A stretch of DNA of 64,000 bases from contig JAHJME010000012.1 in the NCBI GenBank assembly GCA_018821435.1, positions 186,001-250,000 of the forward strand. The letters are read 5' to 3'. Shown here piece by piece: positions 34,927 through 44,901 of the stretch (its first letter is position 1; every line of letters begins with the position of its first letter). This DNA comes from Alphaproteobacteria bacterium. GTDB taxonomy: Bacteria > Pseudomonadota > Alphaproteobacteria > Caulobacterales > Caulobacteraceae. The notes under the pieces were generated by a model. That model made no database searches and was not told where the DNA came from. It saw only the letters and a program-made list of their open reading frames with translations. The translations under genes were made by a program, and so were the position numbers.

Positions 34927-36011
34927 GCCGCGGGCCGCGTGAAGCTGAGCGGAACCGCCACCTCGGCCAGAAAGCCCCGCGCCAGGCGCTCCGACCTGAG
35001 GTTGGCGCGATCGCCATAGTGCGCCTTCAAACGCGCCGACACGTTGCTCAAGCCGACGCCGCCGGGCTTGCGCGTGGGGGGCGCGCCACCCGCGCCGTCG
35101 TCGCGAACCTGGACCACGAGCAGATCGTCCGCGGCCCGCGCGCTGACCGTCAAGGTGACCTTCCGCTTGCTGGGCGCAACGCCGTGCTTGACCGCGTTCT
35201 CCGCCAGGGGCTGCAGCAGGAAGTGCGGCATGCTGGCCCTGGCCAGATGGTCGGGCAGGTCGATCACCACGTGCAGGCGCTCGCCGAACCGCGCCGCCTC
35301 GATATCGAGGTAGGCGCCCAGGACATCCAGTTCCTCCTCCAGGGTGACGATGGCGTTCGGTTCGCTGGACAGCGTCGCGCGAAAGAACTCGGCCAGGCGC
35401 GCCACGACGGTTTCGGCGTCGCGGTTGCGGCCCGAACCGACCAGCGACATCACGGCGTTCAGGCTGTTGAACAGGAAGTGCGGATTGATCTGGAAGCGCA
35501 GCGCCGCCAGTTGCGCGTCCTGCGCCGCCGCCAGGGCGGCCGCCAGCCGTTGCTCGCGCTCGTAGACGGCCCGCATCGAGAGCCCCATCCCGACCCCGAA
35601 GACGTAGGTGATGTGGGCCGGCGTCAGCAGGAGCACATTGTTGAGAAACAGCAGTTCGGTGCCGCTGAGGATGGCCTTCGCGGTCAGCACCGGTCGAGCC
35701 CGGAGGTAGTGCTCGATCATCAGCAGATCGACATAGGCGTGCAGCAGGACGATCGCCAAGAACAGCGCGACGGCGAGGTACAGGCGCATGCGGCCGCTCA
35801 GCTCACGCGCGGCGGGCACGACGCCGACATAGAAGAGCATCGACAGGATGAAGCCGATGATGACCGTCGCGCCGAGGTAGATCACCTGCCGCTGACCGGC
35901 ATGTCCGGTGGCGACTTCCGGCGCGATGTAGCCGGCAAAGGCCGCGATCCAGAGCAGGACCGCGAAGCCGGCGGCCACCGTAGCGGGCTTTCGCCGCAGA
36001 TCGATCTTCAA
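34923..36011 (-). CDS. LytS/YehU-type membrane sensor histidine kinase
   Basis: 362 residues. About four hydrophobic segments fill residues 12-145 with no clear large extracytoplasmic domain. The His_kinase motif INPHFLFNSLNAVMSLV has phosphorylated H178, followed by an N-box LQPLAENAVKHGV and a glycine-rich ATP lid. This is the LytS/YehU class that pairs with LytTR regulators. Its stop overlaps the regulator start by four bases. The signal is not known; sensing through the transmembrane segments is likely. Confidence 0.9.
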   Translation of the reverse strand: MKIDLRRKPATVAAGFAVLLWIAAFAGYIAPEVATGHAGQRQVIYLGATVIIGFILSMLFYVGVVPAARELSGRMRLYLAVALFLAIVLLHAYVDLLMIEHYLRARPVLTAKAILSGTELLFLNNVLLLTPAHITYVFGVGMGLSMRAVYEREQRLAAALAAAQDAQLAALRFQINPHFLFNSLNAVMSLVGSGRNRDAETVVARLAEFFRATLSSEPNAIVTLEEELDVLGAYLDIEAARFGERLHVVIDLPDHLARASMPHFLLQPLAENAVKHGVAPSKRKVTLTVSARAADDLLVVQVRDDGAGGAPPTRKPGGVGLSNVSARLKAHYGDRANLRSERLARGFLAEVAVPLSFTRPAA

Positions 36012-36109
36012 CTCAGGCTCCCCGACCCCGTCTCACCGCTGTCATGTCGCTCGCGCGACAAGACCACCGACGTGCGACGAAGGGTGCGGTGAGCGCGACG
36101 AATGGAGCG

Positions 36110-37429
36110 CTAGTGGGTGCGGATCTCGGCCTGCGGGTAGAGCTGTTCGAACTGGCCCATGGCTTGCGCGGTCAGGCTGACGGCCAGCCGGACGGAGCCG
36201 TCCTTGCCGTCGTTCCGCTCGATCACCCGGCCGTGGCGATACAGCCAGGCGATGGCGGCGCCCTCGCCGGCCGGCGCATAGACATCCACCGGCGGCGCCT
36301 CGTCGACCAGGCCGGCGATCATGGTCAGCAGATCGTCGCAGCCGACTCCGGTCACGGCGGAGACCAGAACGGCTGGCGGCTGGGCGCGGCGGGCGTCGTG
36401 CCTGGCTTCCTCGCGGCCCTCGGCGGGCAGCAGGTCAGCCTTGTTCCACACCTCGACGATGCGACGCTCGTCCATGTTGACGCCCAGGCGCTCCAGCACG
36501 GTGCGGACGTCGGCGGCCTGGGCCTTGGTCTCCTCGCTGGCGATGTCGCGGACGTGCAGGACCACGTCGGCCTCCTTCACCTCCTCGAGGGTGGCGCGGA
36601 AGGCCTCGACCAGTTCGTGCGGCAGGTCCGAGATGAAGCCCACCGTGTCGCTCAGGATCGCCGGACGGCCATCGGGCAGCTTCAGCGAGCGCAGGGTTGG
36701 ATCCAGGGTGGCGAACAGCATGTCCTCGGCGACGACCGTCGCGTTGGTCAGGCGGTTGAACAGGGTCGACTTGCCGGCATTGGTGTAGCCGACCAGGGCC
36801 ACGGTCGGGAACGGCGTCCGCCGGCGCGCCGACCGCTGTAGTGTGCGCGTGCGGCGCACCTCGATCAGCTCTTCCTTCAGCTTGCGGATCTTCTCGGCGA
36901 TCAGCCGCCGGTCGGTCTCGATCTGGGTTTCGCCGGGGCCGCCCATGACCCCGAAGCCGCCGCGCTGGCGCTCCAGGTGGGTCCAGGTTCGGACCAGTCG
37001 CGACTTCTCGTAGGTCAGGCGCGCCAGCTCGACCTGCAGCCGGCCCTCCCGCGTGCGGGCGCGAAGGGCGAAGATCTCCAGGATCAGCCCGGTGCGGTCG
37101 ATGACCTTGGCGCTCCAGGCCTTCTCCAGGTTCCGTTGCTGGACGGGAGTTAGAGCGTCGTCGATGACGACGGCGTCCAACTCCTCGACCTCGATCAGGA
37201 CGCGGATTTCCTCGACCTTGCCCTTGCCGAACAGGGTGGCGGGGGTCAGCTGGCGCAGGTTCACGACCATGCGCTCGCTGACCTCGAGGTCGAGGGCGAG
37301 GGCGAGGCCGACGGCCTCTTCCAGTCGGGCGTCGGGATGGCGCGCGGAGCCGCGGCCGTCCCGAGCCGGATGGATCACCAGGGCGCGCTGGACGGGCGCC
37401 TCACGGTCTACGGATTTTGAAGTGCTCAA
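36110..37429 (-). CDS. hflX: ribosome-associated GTPase HflX
   Basis: 439 residues. The N-terminal HflX domain ([35 protein letters not shown]) is followed by [20 protein letters not shown] and the G domain with G1 [10 protein letters not shown]3 [17 protein letters not shown] and G4 NKAD. HflX binds ribosomes and rescues stalled ones in heat stress in other bacteria. The frame opens with TTG (37427-37429), which shares bases with the hfq stop (TTGA), giving tight coupling to hfq. The hfq-hflX pair is widely conserved. Confidence 0.93.
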   Translation of the reverse strand: MSTSKSVDREAPVQRALVIHPARDGRGSARHPDARLEEAVGLALALDLEVSERMVVNLRQLTPATLFGKGKVEEIRVLIEVEELDAVVIDDALTPVQQRNLEKAWSAKVIDRTGLILEIFALRARTREGRLQVELARLTYEKSRLVRTWTHLERQRGGFGVMGGPGETQIETDRRLIAEKIRKLKEELIEVRRTRTLQRSARRRTPFPTVALVGYTNAGKSTLFNRLTNATVVAEDMLFATLDPTLRSLKLPDGRPAILSDTVGFISDLPHELVEAFRATLEEVKEADVVLHVRDIASEETKAQAADVRTVLERLGVNMDERRIVEVWNKADLLPAEGREEARHDARRAQPPAVLVSAVTGVGCDDLLTMIAGLVDEAPPVDVYAPAGEGAAIAWLYRHGRVIERNDGKDGSVRLAVSLTAQAMGQFEQLYPQAEIRTH

Positions 37430-37671
37430 TCGGCCTCGTCGTCGGACGGCTCGTACAGTTGAACGGGCTGGGCCGGCATGATCGTGGAAATGGCGTGCTT
37501 GTAGACGAGTTGGGACTGGCCATCGCGCCGCAGCAGGACGCAGAAGTTATCGAACCAGCTCACCACGCCCTGCAGTTTGACCCCGTTCACCAGGAAGATG
37601 GTGAGTGGCGTCTTGGACTTCCGCACGCTGTTGAGGAAGGTGTCCTGCAGGTTTTGTTTCTTGTCGCTCAC
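37426..37671 (-). CDS. hfq: RNA chaperone Hfq
   Basis: Hexameric Sm-like protein that pairs small RNAs with mRNAs. The product is 81 residues, [20 protein letters not shown] and a core with [18 protein letters not shown] (Sm1) and [10 protein letters not shown] (Sm2, YKHA). It begins with GTG at 37669-37671; an in-frame ATG 16 codons earlier would add a basic tail absent from Hfq. A short acidic tail SDDEAD ends the protein. It is followed directly by hflX. Likely translation control by its own small RNAs is not visible. Confidence 0.95.
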   Translation of the reverse strand: MSDKKQNLQDTFLNSVRKSKTPLTIFLVNGVKLQGVVSWFDNFCVLLRRDGQSQLVYKHAISTIMPAQPVQLYEPSDDEAD

Positions 37672-37768
37672 GGCTTTCCGCCTTTTCGTTTTGATCGGGC
37701 GGAAGATCCGCCCACACACAAGGTCACGCTAAGCCGCAAACTGCGGCCGTTGCAATCGCGGGCTCGAC

Positions 37769-38632
37769 TTAGATCGCCGTCGCCTGCGCGCGCTCGATAT
37801 AGAGGCGACGGAGCCTCTGCGCCACCGGTCCCGGCGAACCATCGCCTACCGGCTTGCCGTCGACCGCGATCACCGGCAGCACCAGGGTGCCCGCGCCAGT
37901 GATGAAGGCCTCCTTCGCCGCCCGCGCTTCGTCGGGCGTGAACGGGCGCTCCTCCACCTTCAGACCGGCCTCGCGGGCCAGGTCCAGCAGGCTGAGGCGG
38001 GTGACGCCGCGCAGGATGTTGGCGTTGGTGTCGCGCGTGCGCAGGATGCCGTCGCCATCCACGATCCAGGCATTGGACGACGCGCCCTCGGTGACCAGGC
38101 CCAGGTCGTCCACGTACCAGGCCTCGACCGCGCCCGCCTCGCGCGCCTTCTGCTTGGCCAGGGCGTTGGGCAGCAGGCCGACGGTCTTGATGTCGCAACG
38201 GCCCCAGCGGTTCTCCGGCGTGGTGACGACCGAGACGCCCTTGGCGGCGCGGGCCTCGGTGGCCTCGCGGTCCACGCGGCTCACCGTCACCACGATGGCC
38301 GGCGCGACGGCCGGGTTCGGGAAGGCATGGTCGCGGGTGGCGACGCCGCGGCTGACCTGCAGATAGACCAGCCCTTCGCGGATGCGGTTGCGGCGGACGG
38401 TCTCCTTGAGCACCACGGTCAGGGCCGCGCGGCTCATCGGCATGTCGATGCGCAGTTCCGACAGGCTGCGTTCCAGACGGGTGAAGTGCCCCTCCGGATC
38501 GGCCAGCTTGCCGCCGAACAGCGCCCAGACCTCATAGACCGCGTCGGCGAACTGATAGCCCCGGTCCTCGATATGGACGACGGCCTCCGCCTTTTGGACG
38601 AAGCGGCCATTCACATAGGCGATGCGACTCAC
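37769..38632 (-). CDS. dat: D-amino-acid aminotransferase
   Basis: 287-residue fold-type IV PLP aminotransferase. AYVNGRFVQKAEAVVHIEDRGYQFADAVYEV opens the protein, the PLP lysine is in WGRCDIKTVGLLPNALAKQ, and TEGASSNAWIVDGDG with LRGVTRLSLLDLA marks the C-terminal cofactor part. These features fit D-alanine transaminase, which makes D-glutamate or D-alanine for peptidoglycan, rather than branched-chain aminotransferase. It lies between ntrX and hfq on the same strand, as in other alphaproteobacteria as far as I recall. Confidence 0.9.
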   Translation of the reverse strand: MSRIAYVNGRFVQKAEAVVHIEDRGYQFADAVYEVWALFGGKLADPEGHFTRLERSLSELRIDMPMSRAALTVVLKETVRRNRIREGLVYLQVSRGVATRDHAFPNPAVAPAIVVTVSRVDREATEARAAKGVSVVTTPENRWGRCDIKTVGLLPNALAKQKAREAGAVEAWYVDDLGLVTEGASSNAWIVDGDGILRTRDTNANILRGVTRLSLLDLAREAGLKVEERPFTPDEARAAKEAFITGAGTLVLPVIAVDGKPVGDGSPGPVAQRLRRLYIERAQATAI

Positions 38633-38637
38633 TTGGC

Positions 38638-40029
38638 TTACGCCTCCTCGGCTTCCAGCGCCCGGGCGCCCGACAGGCCCAGCGACTTCAGCTTACGGTG
38701 CAGCGCCGAGCGCTCCATGCCGATGAAGGCGGCTGTCCGTGAAATATTGCCCGAGAACCGGAGCATCTGGGCGTTCAGGTACTCGCGCTCGAACACTTCC
38801 CGCGCCTCGCGCAGGGGCAGCGCGATGATCCGCTCGGCGCCCAGCGACGTGGCGTGATCGTTCACCGAGGCTTCCGGCGGCAGCATGTCCGCCGTGATCG
38901 GGTCGGAGGCCACGCCCGAGGCCAGGATCAGCATCCGCTCCACGTTGTTCTTGAGCTGGCGCAGGTTGCCCGGCCAGCCGCGCACCTGGAGCATGGCCAG
39001 CGCATCGTCAGACAGCTTGCGCCGCGGCAGGCCGGAGGCCTCGCAGATGCGTTCAATGAAATCGTCGATCAGTTCCGGGATGTCCTCCCGTCGCTCGGAC
39101 AGCCCCGGCACGTTGACCGGCACCACGTTCAGCCGGTGGAACAGGTCCTCGCGGAACCGGCCCGCGGAGATCTCCTCGCGCAGATCCTTGGAGGTGGATG
39201 AGATCACGCGGACGTCCACCTGCACGTCGGCGTCGCCGCCCACGCGCCGGAAGCGCTGCTCGACCAGGACCCGCAGGATCCGCCCCTGGGTCTCGCGCGG
39301 CATGTCGGCCGCCTCGTCCAGGTACAGGGTGCCGCCGTGAGCGCGTTCGAAGACGCCGATCTTGGCCGGGCGGCCGCTGGCCCCCTCCTCGCCGAACAAC
39401 TCCACATCCATCCGCTCGGGCGTCATGCCGGCGGCGCCGATGGGCACGAACTCGTTGCGGGCGCGATGGCTGGCGTCGTGGATCAGGCGCGCCACGGTCT
39501 CCTTCCCCGAGCCGGCGGGACCCGAGATCAGCACCCGGCTGTTGGCGCCCGCCAGCTTGGCGATCATCTGGCGCAGTTGCTGGGCAGCCATCGACTTGCC
39601 GATCAGCCCCTCGGGCGTGATCGCCTGCGCCCGCAGCCGGCGGTTCTCGCGGCGCAGGTTGGTGGTTTCCAGCGCGCGCTCGACCACCAGCAACAGGCGG
39701 TCGGACTTGAACGGCTTCTCCAGGAACTCGTAGGCCCCGCGCTTGATGGAGCTGACGGCGGTCTCGATGTTGCCGTGGCCGGAAATCATGATTACCGGAA
39801 GGTCGGCGTCCAGCGCCTTGACCATGTCCAGCAACTCCAGGCCGTCCATGCCGCCACCCTGCATCCAGATGTCCAGGATCAGGAGCGCGGGTTTGCGGGC
39901 CCGGACAGCGGCCAATGCGCTTTCCGAGTCGTTCGCCGTGCGAACATCATAGCCCTCGTCGGTGAGGATCCCCGCGACCAGCTCGCGGATATCCGCCTCG
40001 TCGTCGACCACCAGAACATCAGCTGCCAT
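38638..40029 (-). CDS. ntrX: nitrogen-regulation response regulator NtrX
   Basis: 463 residues: receiver (D53 in LLILDIWMQGG), AAA+ domain with Walker A ISGPAGSGKETVA and GRILRVLVEQRFRRVGG, and a Fis-type DNA-binding end (SGNISRTAAFIGMERSALHRKLKSLGL). The GAFTGA loop that contacts sigma-54 is not seen: the segment reads FGEEGASGRPAKIGVFERA. It therefore may act on sigma-70 promoters or as a repressor. GAGGAA precedes the ATG at 40027-40029. It follows ntrY by 10 bases on the same strand. Confidence 0.94.
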   Translation of the reverse strand: MAADVLVVDDEADIRELVAGILTDEGYDVRTANDSESALAAVRARKPALLILDIWMQGGGMDGLELLDMVKALDADLPVIMISGHGNIETAVSSIKRGAYEFLEKPFKSDRLLLVVERALETTNLRRENRRLRAQAITPEGLIGKSMAAQQLRQMIAKLAGANSRVLISGPAGSGKETVARLIHDASHRARNEFVPIGAAGMTPERMDVELFGEEGASGRPAKIGVFERAHGGTLYLDEAADMPRETQGRILRVLVEQRFRRVGGDADVQVDVRVISSTSKDLREEISAGRFREDLFHRLNVVPVNVPGLSERREDIPELIDDFIERICEASGLPRRKLSDDALAMLQVRGWPGNLRQLKNNVERMLILASGVASDPITADMLPPEASVNDHATSLGAERIIALPLREAREVFEREYLNAQMLRFSGNISRTAAFIGMERSALHRKLKSLGLSGARALEAEEA

Positions 40030-40039
40030 CAGGTCTTCC

Positions 40040-42253
40040 TCATTTCGCCGTCGCGACCGCGGTGGGCTTCGCCGTGCGTGGCGCCGGCGCGGCCGGCAGG
40101 CGCAGGATCGCCAGCGCCCCCTGCCCGCGCCGCGCATCGGCCAGTTCCAGCTCGCCGCCGTGGTCTTCCAGAATGCGTTTGACGATCGCCAGGCCTAGGC
40201 CGGTGCCCTTCTCCCGCGTCGTCACATAGGGTTCGGTCAGGCGGTCGCGATCCTTCGCGGGCAGCCCGATGCCGTTGTCCTCGATCTCGATCGCCACCGA
40301 GGCGTCCTCGACGATCAGGCGGGCGGTGATCCGGCCCTTAGGATTGGGGGATTTCGCCCGGCGCGCCTCGACCGCCTCGGCGGCGTTCTTCAGCACATTG
40401 GTCAGCGCCTGGCCGATCATCCGGCCGTCGGCATAGAGCGTGGCGTCGGCCGACATCTCCTCCAGCTCGACGGTGAAATCAGGGCTGGCCACGCGCTGGG
40501 CGAAGACAGCGGCGCGCACCAGTTCGCCGGCTTCCAGCTTGGCGAACTTCGGGGCCGGCATCCGGGCGAAGGACGAGAACTCGTCCACCATCCTGCCGAT
40601 GTCGCCGACCTGCCGGATAATCGTGTCGGTGCAGCGATCGAACGTCTCCAGCTCGCTCTCGGCGATGTCCTTGCGGTACTTCCGGCGCAGCCGCTCGGCG
40701 GAGAGTTGGATCGGGGTCAGCGGATTCTTGATCTCGTGGGCGATGCGGCGGGCGACGTCGCGCCAGGCGGCGTTCCGCTGGGCCGCCACCAGCCGCGTGA
40801 CGTCGTCGAAGGTCAGGACCAGGCCGCCCTCGCTCTGGCTGGCGCGGACCCGCAGGCGGCGGTTGTCGCGCCCGCGCACCACGTCGATCTCCTCCTCGGC
40901 CTCGCCGCTGCGCCCGGCGGCAGCCAGTTCGGCGAACTCCGGCACCACCTCGGACAGCTTGCGTCCGCGCCCTTGGTCCCCCGGCAGCGCCAGCAGCACG
41001 GCGGCTTGGCGATTGGCGACCGAAATCAGGCCGTCGGGCGACAGGCCGATCACCCCGGCGCTGACCTCGGTCAGCACGGTCTCGATGAACTGACGGCGCT
41101 CCTCGGCCTCCTCGCCGGCGCGTCGCAGCGCCTCCTGCTGGGCTTGAAGATCGTGGGTCATGCTGTTGAACGCCCGCGACAACACCGCGATCTCGTCGGG
41201 GTCGGCATCGGCGTCGACACGGGCGCTCAGGTCACCGCCGGCCACTCGTCCCGCTGCCTGCACCAGCCGCGCGACGGGCGCCGAGATCGCGTTCGCCGCC
41301 GCCAGGCCCAGCCAGACCGCGCCCACCAGCACCAGCAGCGCCGTCTCGGCGTAGCTGAGGGTGAAGATCGTCTGGATCCGGCCGCGGTTCTCCTTCACCT
41401 CGCGATAGGAAACCAGGGAGCTCTCCGCCTCCCGCAGATGGGCGACGATCCCGGTCTCCAGCGGACGCGCCGCGTAAACATAGACGTTGTTGTAGTCCGG
41501 CAGCCGGTACAGCGCCCGGATGACGTCGTCGGCGTGGACGTAGATCTCGCCCTGATCGGCCGATTCATAGGCCGACGCCGGGAGTGGCTCGAACGCCGGC
41601 GCGCCGGTGGCTTCGGCACGGGCGATAACCTGCCCCTGCTTGTTCACCAGATAGAGCGCGGGGATCTCATGGTACGACGCCAGCGCCTGCAAGGCGGCGG
41701 TCAGCCGGGCGGGCTGACCCTGCAGCGAGGGCGCCTCCCGGTTGAGGTCCAGCGCCATGGCCGTGACCCGGTTGGCCGTCTCGCGGGTCTGCTCCTCGAT
41801 ATAGGATCGGAAGACGGTCGCGGAATTCTCCACGACGGTCTGCACGCGGGCGCTGAACCAGTTCTCCACCCCCTGGGTGACCAGCACGCCGTAGAACAGG
41901 AAGACCACGGCCGCGGGCGCCACGGCAGCCAAGGCGAACAGTCGCACGAAGCGCACGTGCAGGCGGGCGCCGGCGTCGCGCGACCGGGCGTCCAGCAGTT
42001 CGAAGATGCGCAGGGCCACCGCGATCATCAGCGCGATGATCAGGATCAGGTTGAACCCGAGCACCGCCAGGATCAGCTCGCTGGCGGGACCCAGCGGGCC
42101 CTTCTCCGGCGGCGAGGCGGCAAGCAGGATCGCCACGCCGGTGAGCGTGGCCGCGATCCCGTAGCCGACGCCGAGGACAGCGCGGGATCTGAAGGCGGTC
42201 CGGATGCGGGCCAGGGCCGGATGTCGGAACGCAGGGTGCGTAAGCAACGCCAT
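40040..42253 (-). CDS. ntrY: sensor histidine kinase NtrY
   Basis: 737-residue membrane kinase. Several N-terminal hydrophobic segments flank a periplasmic domain (residues about 150-310), then a HAMP domain (AISAPVARLVQAAGRVAGGDLSARVDADADPDEI), a PAS domain, the H-box [21 protein letters not shown] and an ATP-binding domain with N-box LTNVLKNAAEAV. It pairs with NtrX and responds to nitrogen or redox conditions in relatives. The long N-terminal part and the LTPIQLSAERLRRK box are characteristic of NtrY. Confidence 0.95.
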   Translation of the reverse strand: MALLTHPAFRHPALARIRTAFRSRAVLGVGYGIAATLTGVAILLAASPPEKGPLGPASELILAVLGFNLILIIALMIAVALRIFELLDARSRDAGARLHVRFVRLFALAAVAPAAVVFLFYGVLVTQGVENWFSARVQTVVENSATVFRSYIEEQTRETANRVTAMALDLNREAPSLQGQPARLTAALQALASYHEIPALYLVNKQGQVIARAEATGAPAFEPLPASAYESADQGEIYVHADDVIRALYRLPDYNNVYVYAARPLETGIVAHLREAESSLVSYREVKENRGRIQTIFTLSYAETALLVLVGAVWLGLAAANAISAPVARLVQAAGRVAGGDLSARVDADADPDEIAVLSRAFNSMTHDLQAQQEALRRAGEEAEERRQFIETVLTEVSAGVIGLSPDGLISVANRQAAVLLALPGDQGRGRKLSEVVPEFAELAAAGRSGEAEEEIDVVRGRDNRRLRVRASQSEGGLVLTFDDVTRLVAAQRNAAWRDVARRIAHEIKNPLTPIQLSAERLRRKYRKDIAESELETFDRCTDTIIRQVGDIGRMVDEFSSFARMPAPKFAKLEAGELVRAAVFAQRVASPDFTVELEEMSADATLYADGRMIGQALTNVLKNAAEAVEARRAKSPNPKGRITARLIVEDASVAIEIEDNGIGLPAKDRDRLTEPYVTTREKGTGLGLAIVKRILEDHGGELELADARRGQGALAILRLPAAPAPRTAKPTAVATAK

Positions 42254-42363
42254 TAACCGTGGAGCCTAGGGTGCTGTGCCCCAAAATCAACAGCTATGTT
42301 GCCGCGCTGCAAGGCAACGGTTGAGGCCCTCGGCCGCCGTCGCCCTGCCAATTGCGTGCGCGA

Positions 42364-43785
42364 CTAGCGGCGGCCGCGCGCCATCTCGACGCCCAGGTCG
42401 TGGATCTTCTTGCGCAGGGTGTTGCGGTTCAGGCCCAGGATCTCGGCGGCGCGAACCTGATTGCCACGGGTGGCGGCCAGGGTGAGCTGAATCAGGGGGC
42501 GTTCCACCTCTTCCAGCACCCGATCGTAGAGCCCGGCGGGCGGAATGCCGTCCGGCTGGTCGGCGAAGTAGCCGGCCAGTTTCTGCTCCACCAGCTGCGA
42601 CAGGGTCGCGGGACCTTCCTGGCCCTGAACGGTCGGTTGCTGGTCGGCCAGTTCCTTCTCGATGATCCGGGCGCTGATCAGCTCCTCGCCGTAGAGGGCG
42701 CAAACGCGGCGGATCAGGTTTTCCAGCTCACGGACGTTGCCCGGCCAGGCGTGGCGCTTCAGCCGCTCCAGGGCGTTGGCGTCGATGGTCTTGGCCGGCA
42801 GGCCCTCGCGGTTGGCGCGTAACAGGAAGGCGCGGGCCAGGTCCGGGATATCCTCCGAGCGGTCGCGCAGCGGCGGGATTCGCAGGGGCGCGACATTGAG
42901 CCGGAAGAACAGGTCCTCGCGGAACAGCCCCTGCTGGATCAGCGCGCGCAGGTCGCGGTTGGTCGCCGCGATGATGCGGACGTTCGGCCGGCGGTTGGTC
43001 TTCGGGTTCAGCGTCGGCTCGGACCCGTCGATCACCCGCAGCAGTCGCGTCTGGGCGTCCAGCGGCATGTCGCCGATCTCGTCCAGGAACAGCGTGCCGC
43101 CGTCGGCGTCGATCAACTTGCCGTGGTCGCTGTCGTCCTTGCCGAACAACTCGGTCTCGACCCGCTCGCGTGGGGTGGCGGCCAGGTTGATGACCACGAA
43201 CTTGCCGTCGCGGCGGCGGCCCATGTCATGCAGGGCGCGGGCGACCAGCTCCTTGCCGGTGCCGCTCTCACCGGTGATCAACACGGTCAGGTCGGCGCCG
43301 ACCAGCCGGGCGATGGTGCGGTAGACCTCCTGCATCGGCGCCGAGCGGCCGATCAGTGGCAGGCGGTCGTCGCGCACCGCACGGGCCTGGGCCTTGGAAG
43401 CCTCGGCGTCGGCCGGCCGCGACAGCGCCCGGCGTGCGGCCGAGGTCATGTCGTCCAGGTCGAAGGGCTTCGGCACATATTCGAACGCCCCGACCTCGGC
43501 CGCGTTGACCGCGGTGATCAGGTTGTTCTGCGCGCTCATCACGATGATCGGCAGCTTCGGCCGGTGCTTCTTGATGCGCGGCAGCACGTCGAAGACGTTC
43601 TCGTCGGGCATGACCACGTCGGTGACGACCAGGTCGCCCTCGCCGTCCGTCACCCATTTCAGGAGCGTGGTGGCGTTGCCGGTAGCCCGGACCTGGTACC
43701 CCAGCCGGGTGAAGGCCTGGGACAGGACCAGCCGGATCGAGCTGTCGTCGTCGGCGATCAGGATTTTCTTGGAGGCGGCGTTCAT
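42364..43785 (-). CDS. ntrC: nitrogen-regulation response regulator NtrC
   Basis: 473 residues. Receiver with D56 ([12 protein letters not shown]), AAA+ domain with Walker [14 protein letters not shown] and [25 protein letters not shown], and a Fis-like tail [26 protein letters not shown]. The GAFTGA loop is missing: between [10 protein letters not shown] and DADGGTLF there is DHGKLI. I recall the same loss reported for Caulobacter NtrC. It starts immediately after the ntrB stop (TAA then ATG), so both are co-translated. It regulates nitrogen assimilation on cues from GlnB/NtrB. Confidence 0.94.
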   Translation of the reverse strand: MNAASKKILIADDDSSIRLVLSQAFTRLGYQVRATGNATTLLKWVTDGEGDLVVTDVVMPDENVFDVLPRIKKHRPKLPIIVMSAQNNLITAVNAAEVGAFEYVPKPFDLDDMTSAARRALSRPADAEASKAQARAVRDDRLPLIGRSAPMQEVYRTIARLVGADLTVLITGESGTGKELVARALHDMGRRRDGKFVVINLAATPRERVETELFGKDDSDHGKLIDADGGTLFLDEIGDMPLDAQTRLLRVIDGSEPTLNPKTNRRPNVRIIAATNRDLRALIQQGLFREDLFFRLNVAPLRIPPLRDRSEDIPDLARAFLLRANREGLPAKTIDANALERLKRHAWPGNVRELENLIRRVCALYGEELISARIIEKELADQQPTVQGQEGPATLSQLVEQKLAGYFADQPDGIPPAGLYDRVLEEVERPLIQLTLAATRGNQVRAAEILGLNRNTLRKKIHDLGVEMARGRR

Positions 43786-44901
43786 TTAGGTGGCGTCCTC
43801 ATGAGCCGCGATCGGCAGCAGCACCCGGAAGACGGTCCGGCCGGGCTCCGATTCGAAATCGATCAGGCCGCCGTGTCCGGCGACCAGCTTGGCGACCAGC
43901 GCCAGGCCCAGGCCCGCGCCGTTGTTCTTGGAGGTGACGAAGGGCTGGAACAGGCTTTCGCGAATGTGGTCCGGCACGCCCGGTCCGTTGTCGACGATGC
44001 GGACCTCCAGCGGCGCGCCACGCAGGGCTTGACCCTTGGCCGAGCGCACGCGCACCCCGTGACGATAGGCGGTGTGGATCGAGACCTCGCCCCGGCCGTC
44101 GTTGCGCGAATGGGCGGCCTCGGCGGCGTTCTTCACCAGGTTCAGGAAGATCTGGATCAGCTGATCCTCGTCCCCCGGGACCGGCGGCAGCGAGGGGTCG
44201 TAGCTTTCCTTCAGGCCCAGGCCTTCGGCGAAGCCGTTGGTGGCCAGCGCGCGCACTCGGTCCAGGATCTGGTGGATGTTGATCGGCGCCAGCGTCGGCA
44301 GGGCGTCGTCCGAGAACGCCTCCATCCGGTCCACCAGGCGGCGCACCCGGTCGGTCTCGTCGACGATCAGCTGCGCCAGCGGCACGTCCTCGGCCTTGGC
44401 CCCGGACTTCAGCAGCTGCGCCGCGCCACGAATCCCGGCCAGCGGGTTCTTGATCTCGTGGGCCAGCATGCGGCCCAGGCCCACCAGCGAGCGCAGGCCC
44501 GCCGCCTCGTGGGCGCTGCGCTCGTTGCCCAGGCCGTTTTTGACCGTGAGCGTCAGCAGCACCGAGCCATCGCCCAGCGGCGCCGCGGCGCCATCGGCCT
44601 CGAACGGCGGCAGGCCGAACAGGCTGATGTGAATGCCCCGCTCCCGGACCCGGGCGTCTTCTTCGATGGCGCGGTTCAGCAGCGACACCAGCGCCGACCC
44701 GTGCGGTAGGGCGGCGCGGAACCGACCGCGGGCCAGCAGCCCGAGTCCCTGTCCGAACAGCGCCTCGGCCGCCTCGTTGACCGCCGTCAGCGAGCCCTCC
44801 GCATCCACCACCAGGGCGGGGTCGGGGCTGAGCTCGAAGGCCGCGGCCTTCAAGGCGTCCATATCGACGCCCTTTTCCTGAAACTTGATCTTCCCACTCA
44901 T
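43786..44901 (-). CDS. ntrB: nitrogen-regulation sensor kinase NtrB
   Basis: 371-residue cytoplasmic kinase without membrane segments. An N-terminal PAS domain (about 15-130) is followed by [19 protein letters not shown] with the phosphorylated His and a C-terminal ATPase with [12 protein letters not shown] and [20 protein letters not shown]. It phosphorylates NtrC in nitrogen limitation. The ATG at 44899-44901 overlaps the dusB stop by four bases; a second ATG 13 codons on (MDALKAAA) has a stronger ribosome site (AGGAAAAGGG), so the start is uncertain. Order dusB-ntrB-ntrC is classical. Confidence 0.93.
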   Translation of the reverse strand: MSGKIKFQEKGVDMDALKAAAFELSPDPALVVDAEGSLTAVNEAAEALFGQGLGLLARGRFRAALPHGSALVSLLNRAIEEDARVRERGIHISLFGLPPFEADGAAAPLGDGSVLLTLTVKNGLGNERSAHEAAGLRSLVGLGRMLAHEIKNPLAGIRGAAQLLKSGAKAEDVPLAQLIVDETDRVRRLVDRMEAFSDDALPTLAPINIHQILDRVRALATNGFAEGLGLKESYDPSLPPVPGDEDQLIQIFLNLVKNAAEAAHSRNDGRGEVSIHTAYRHGVRVRSAKGQALRGAPLEVRIVDNGPGVPDHIRESLFQPFVTSKNNGAGLGLALVAKLVAGHGGLIDFESEPGRTVFRVLLPIAAHEDAT

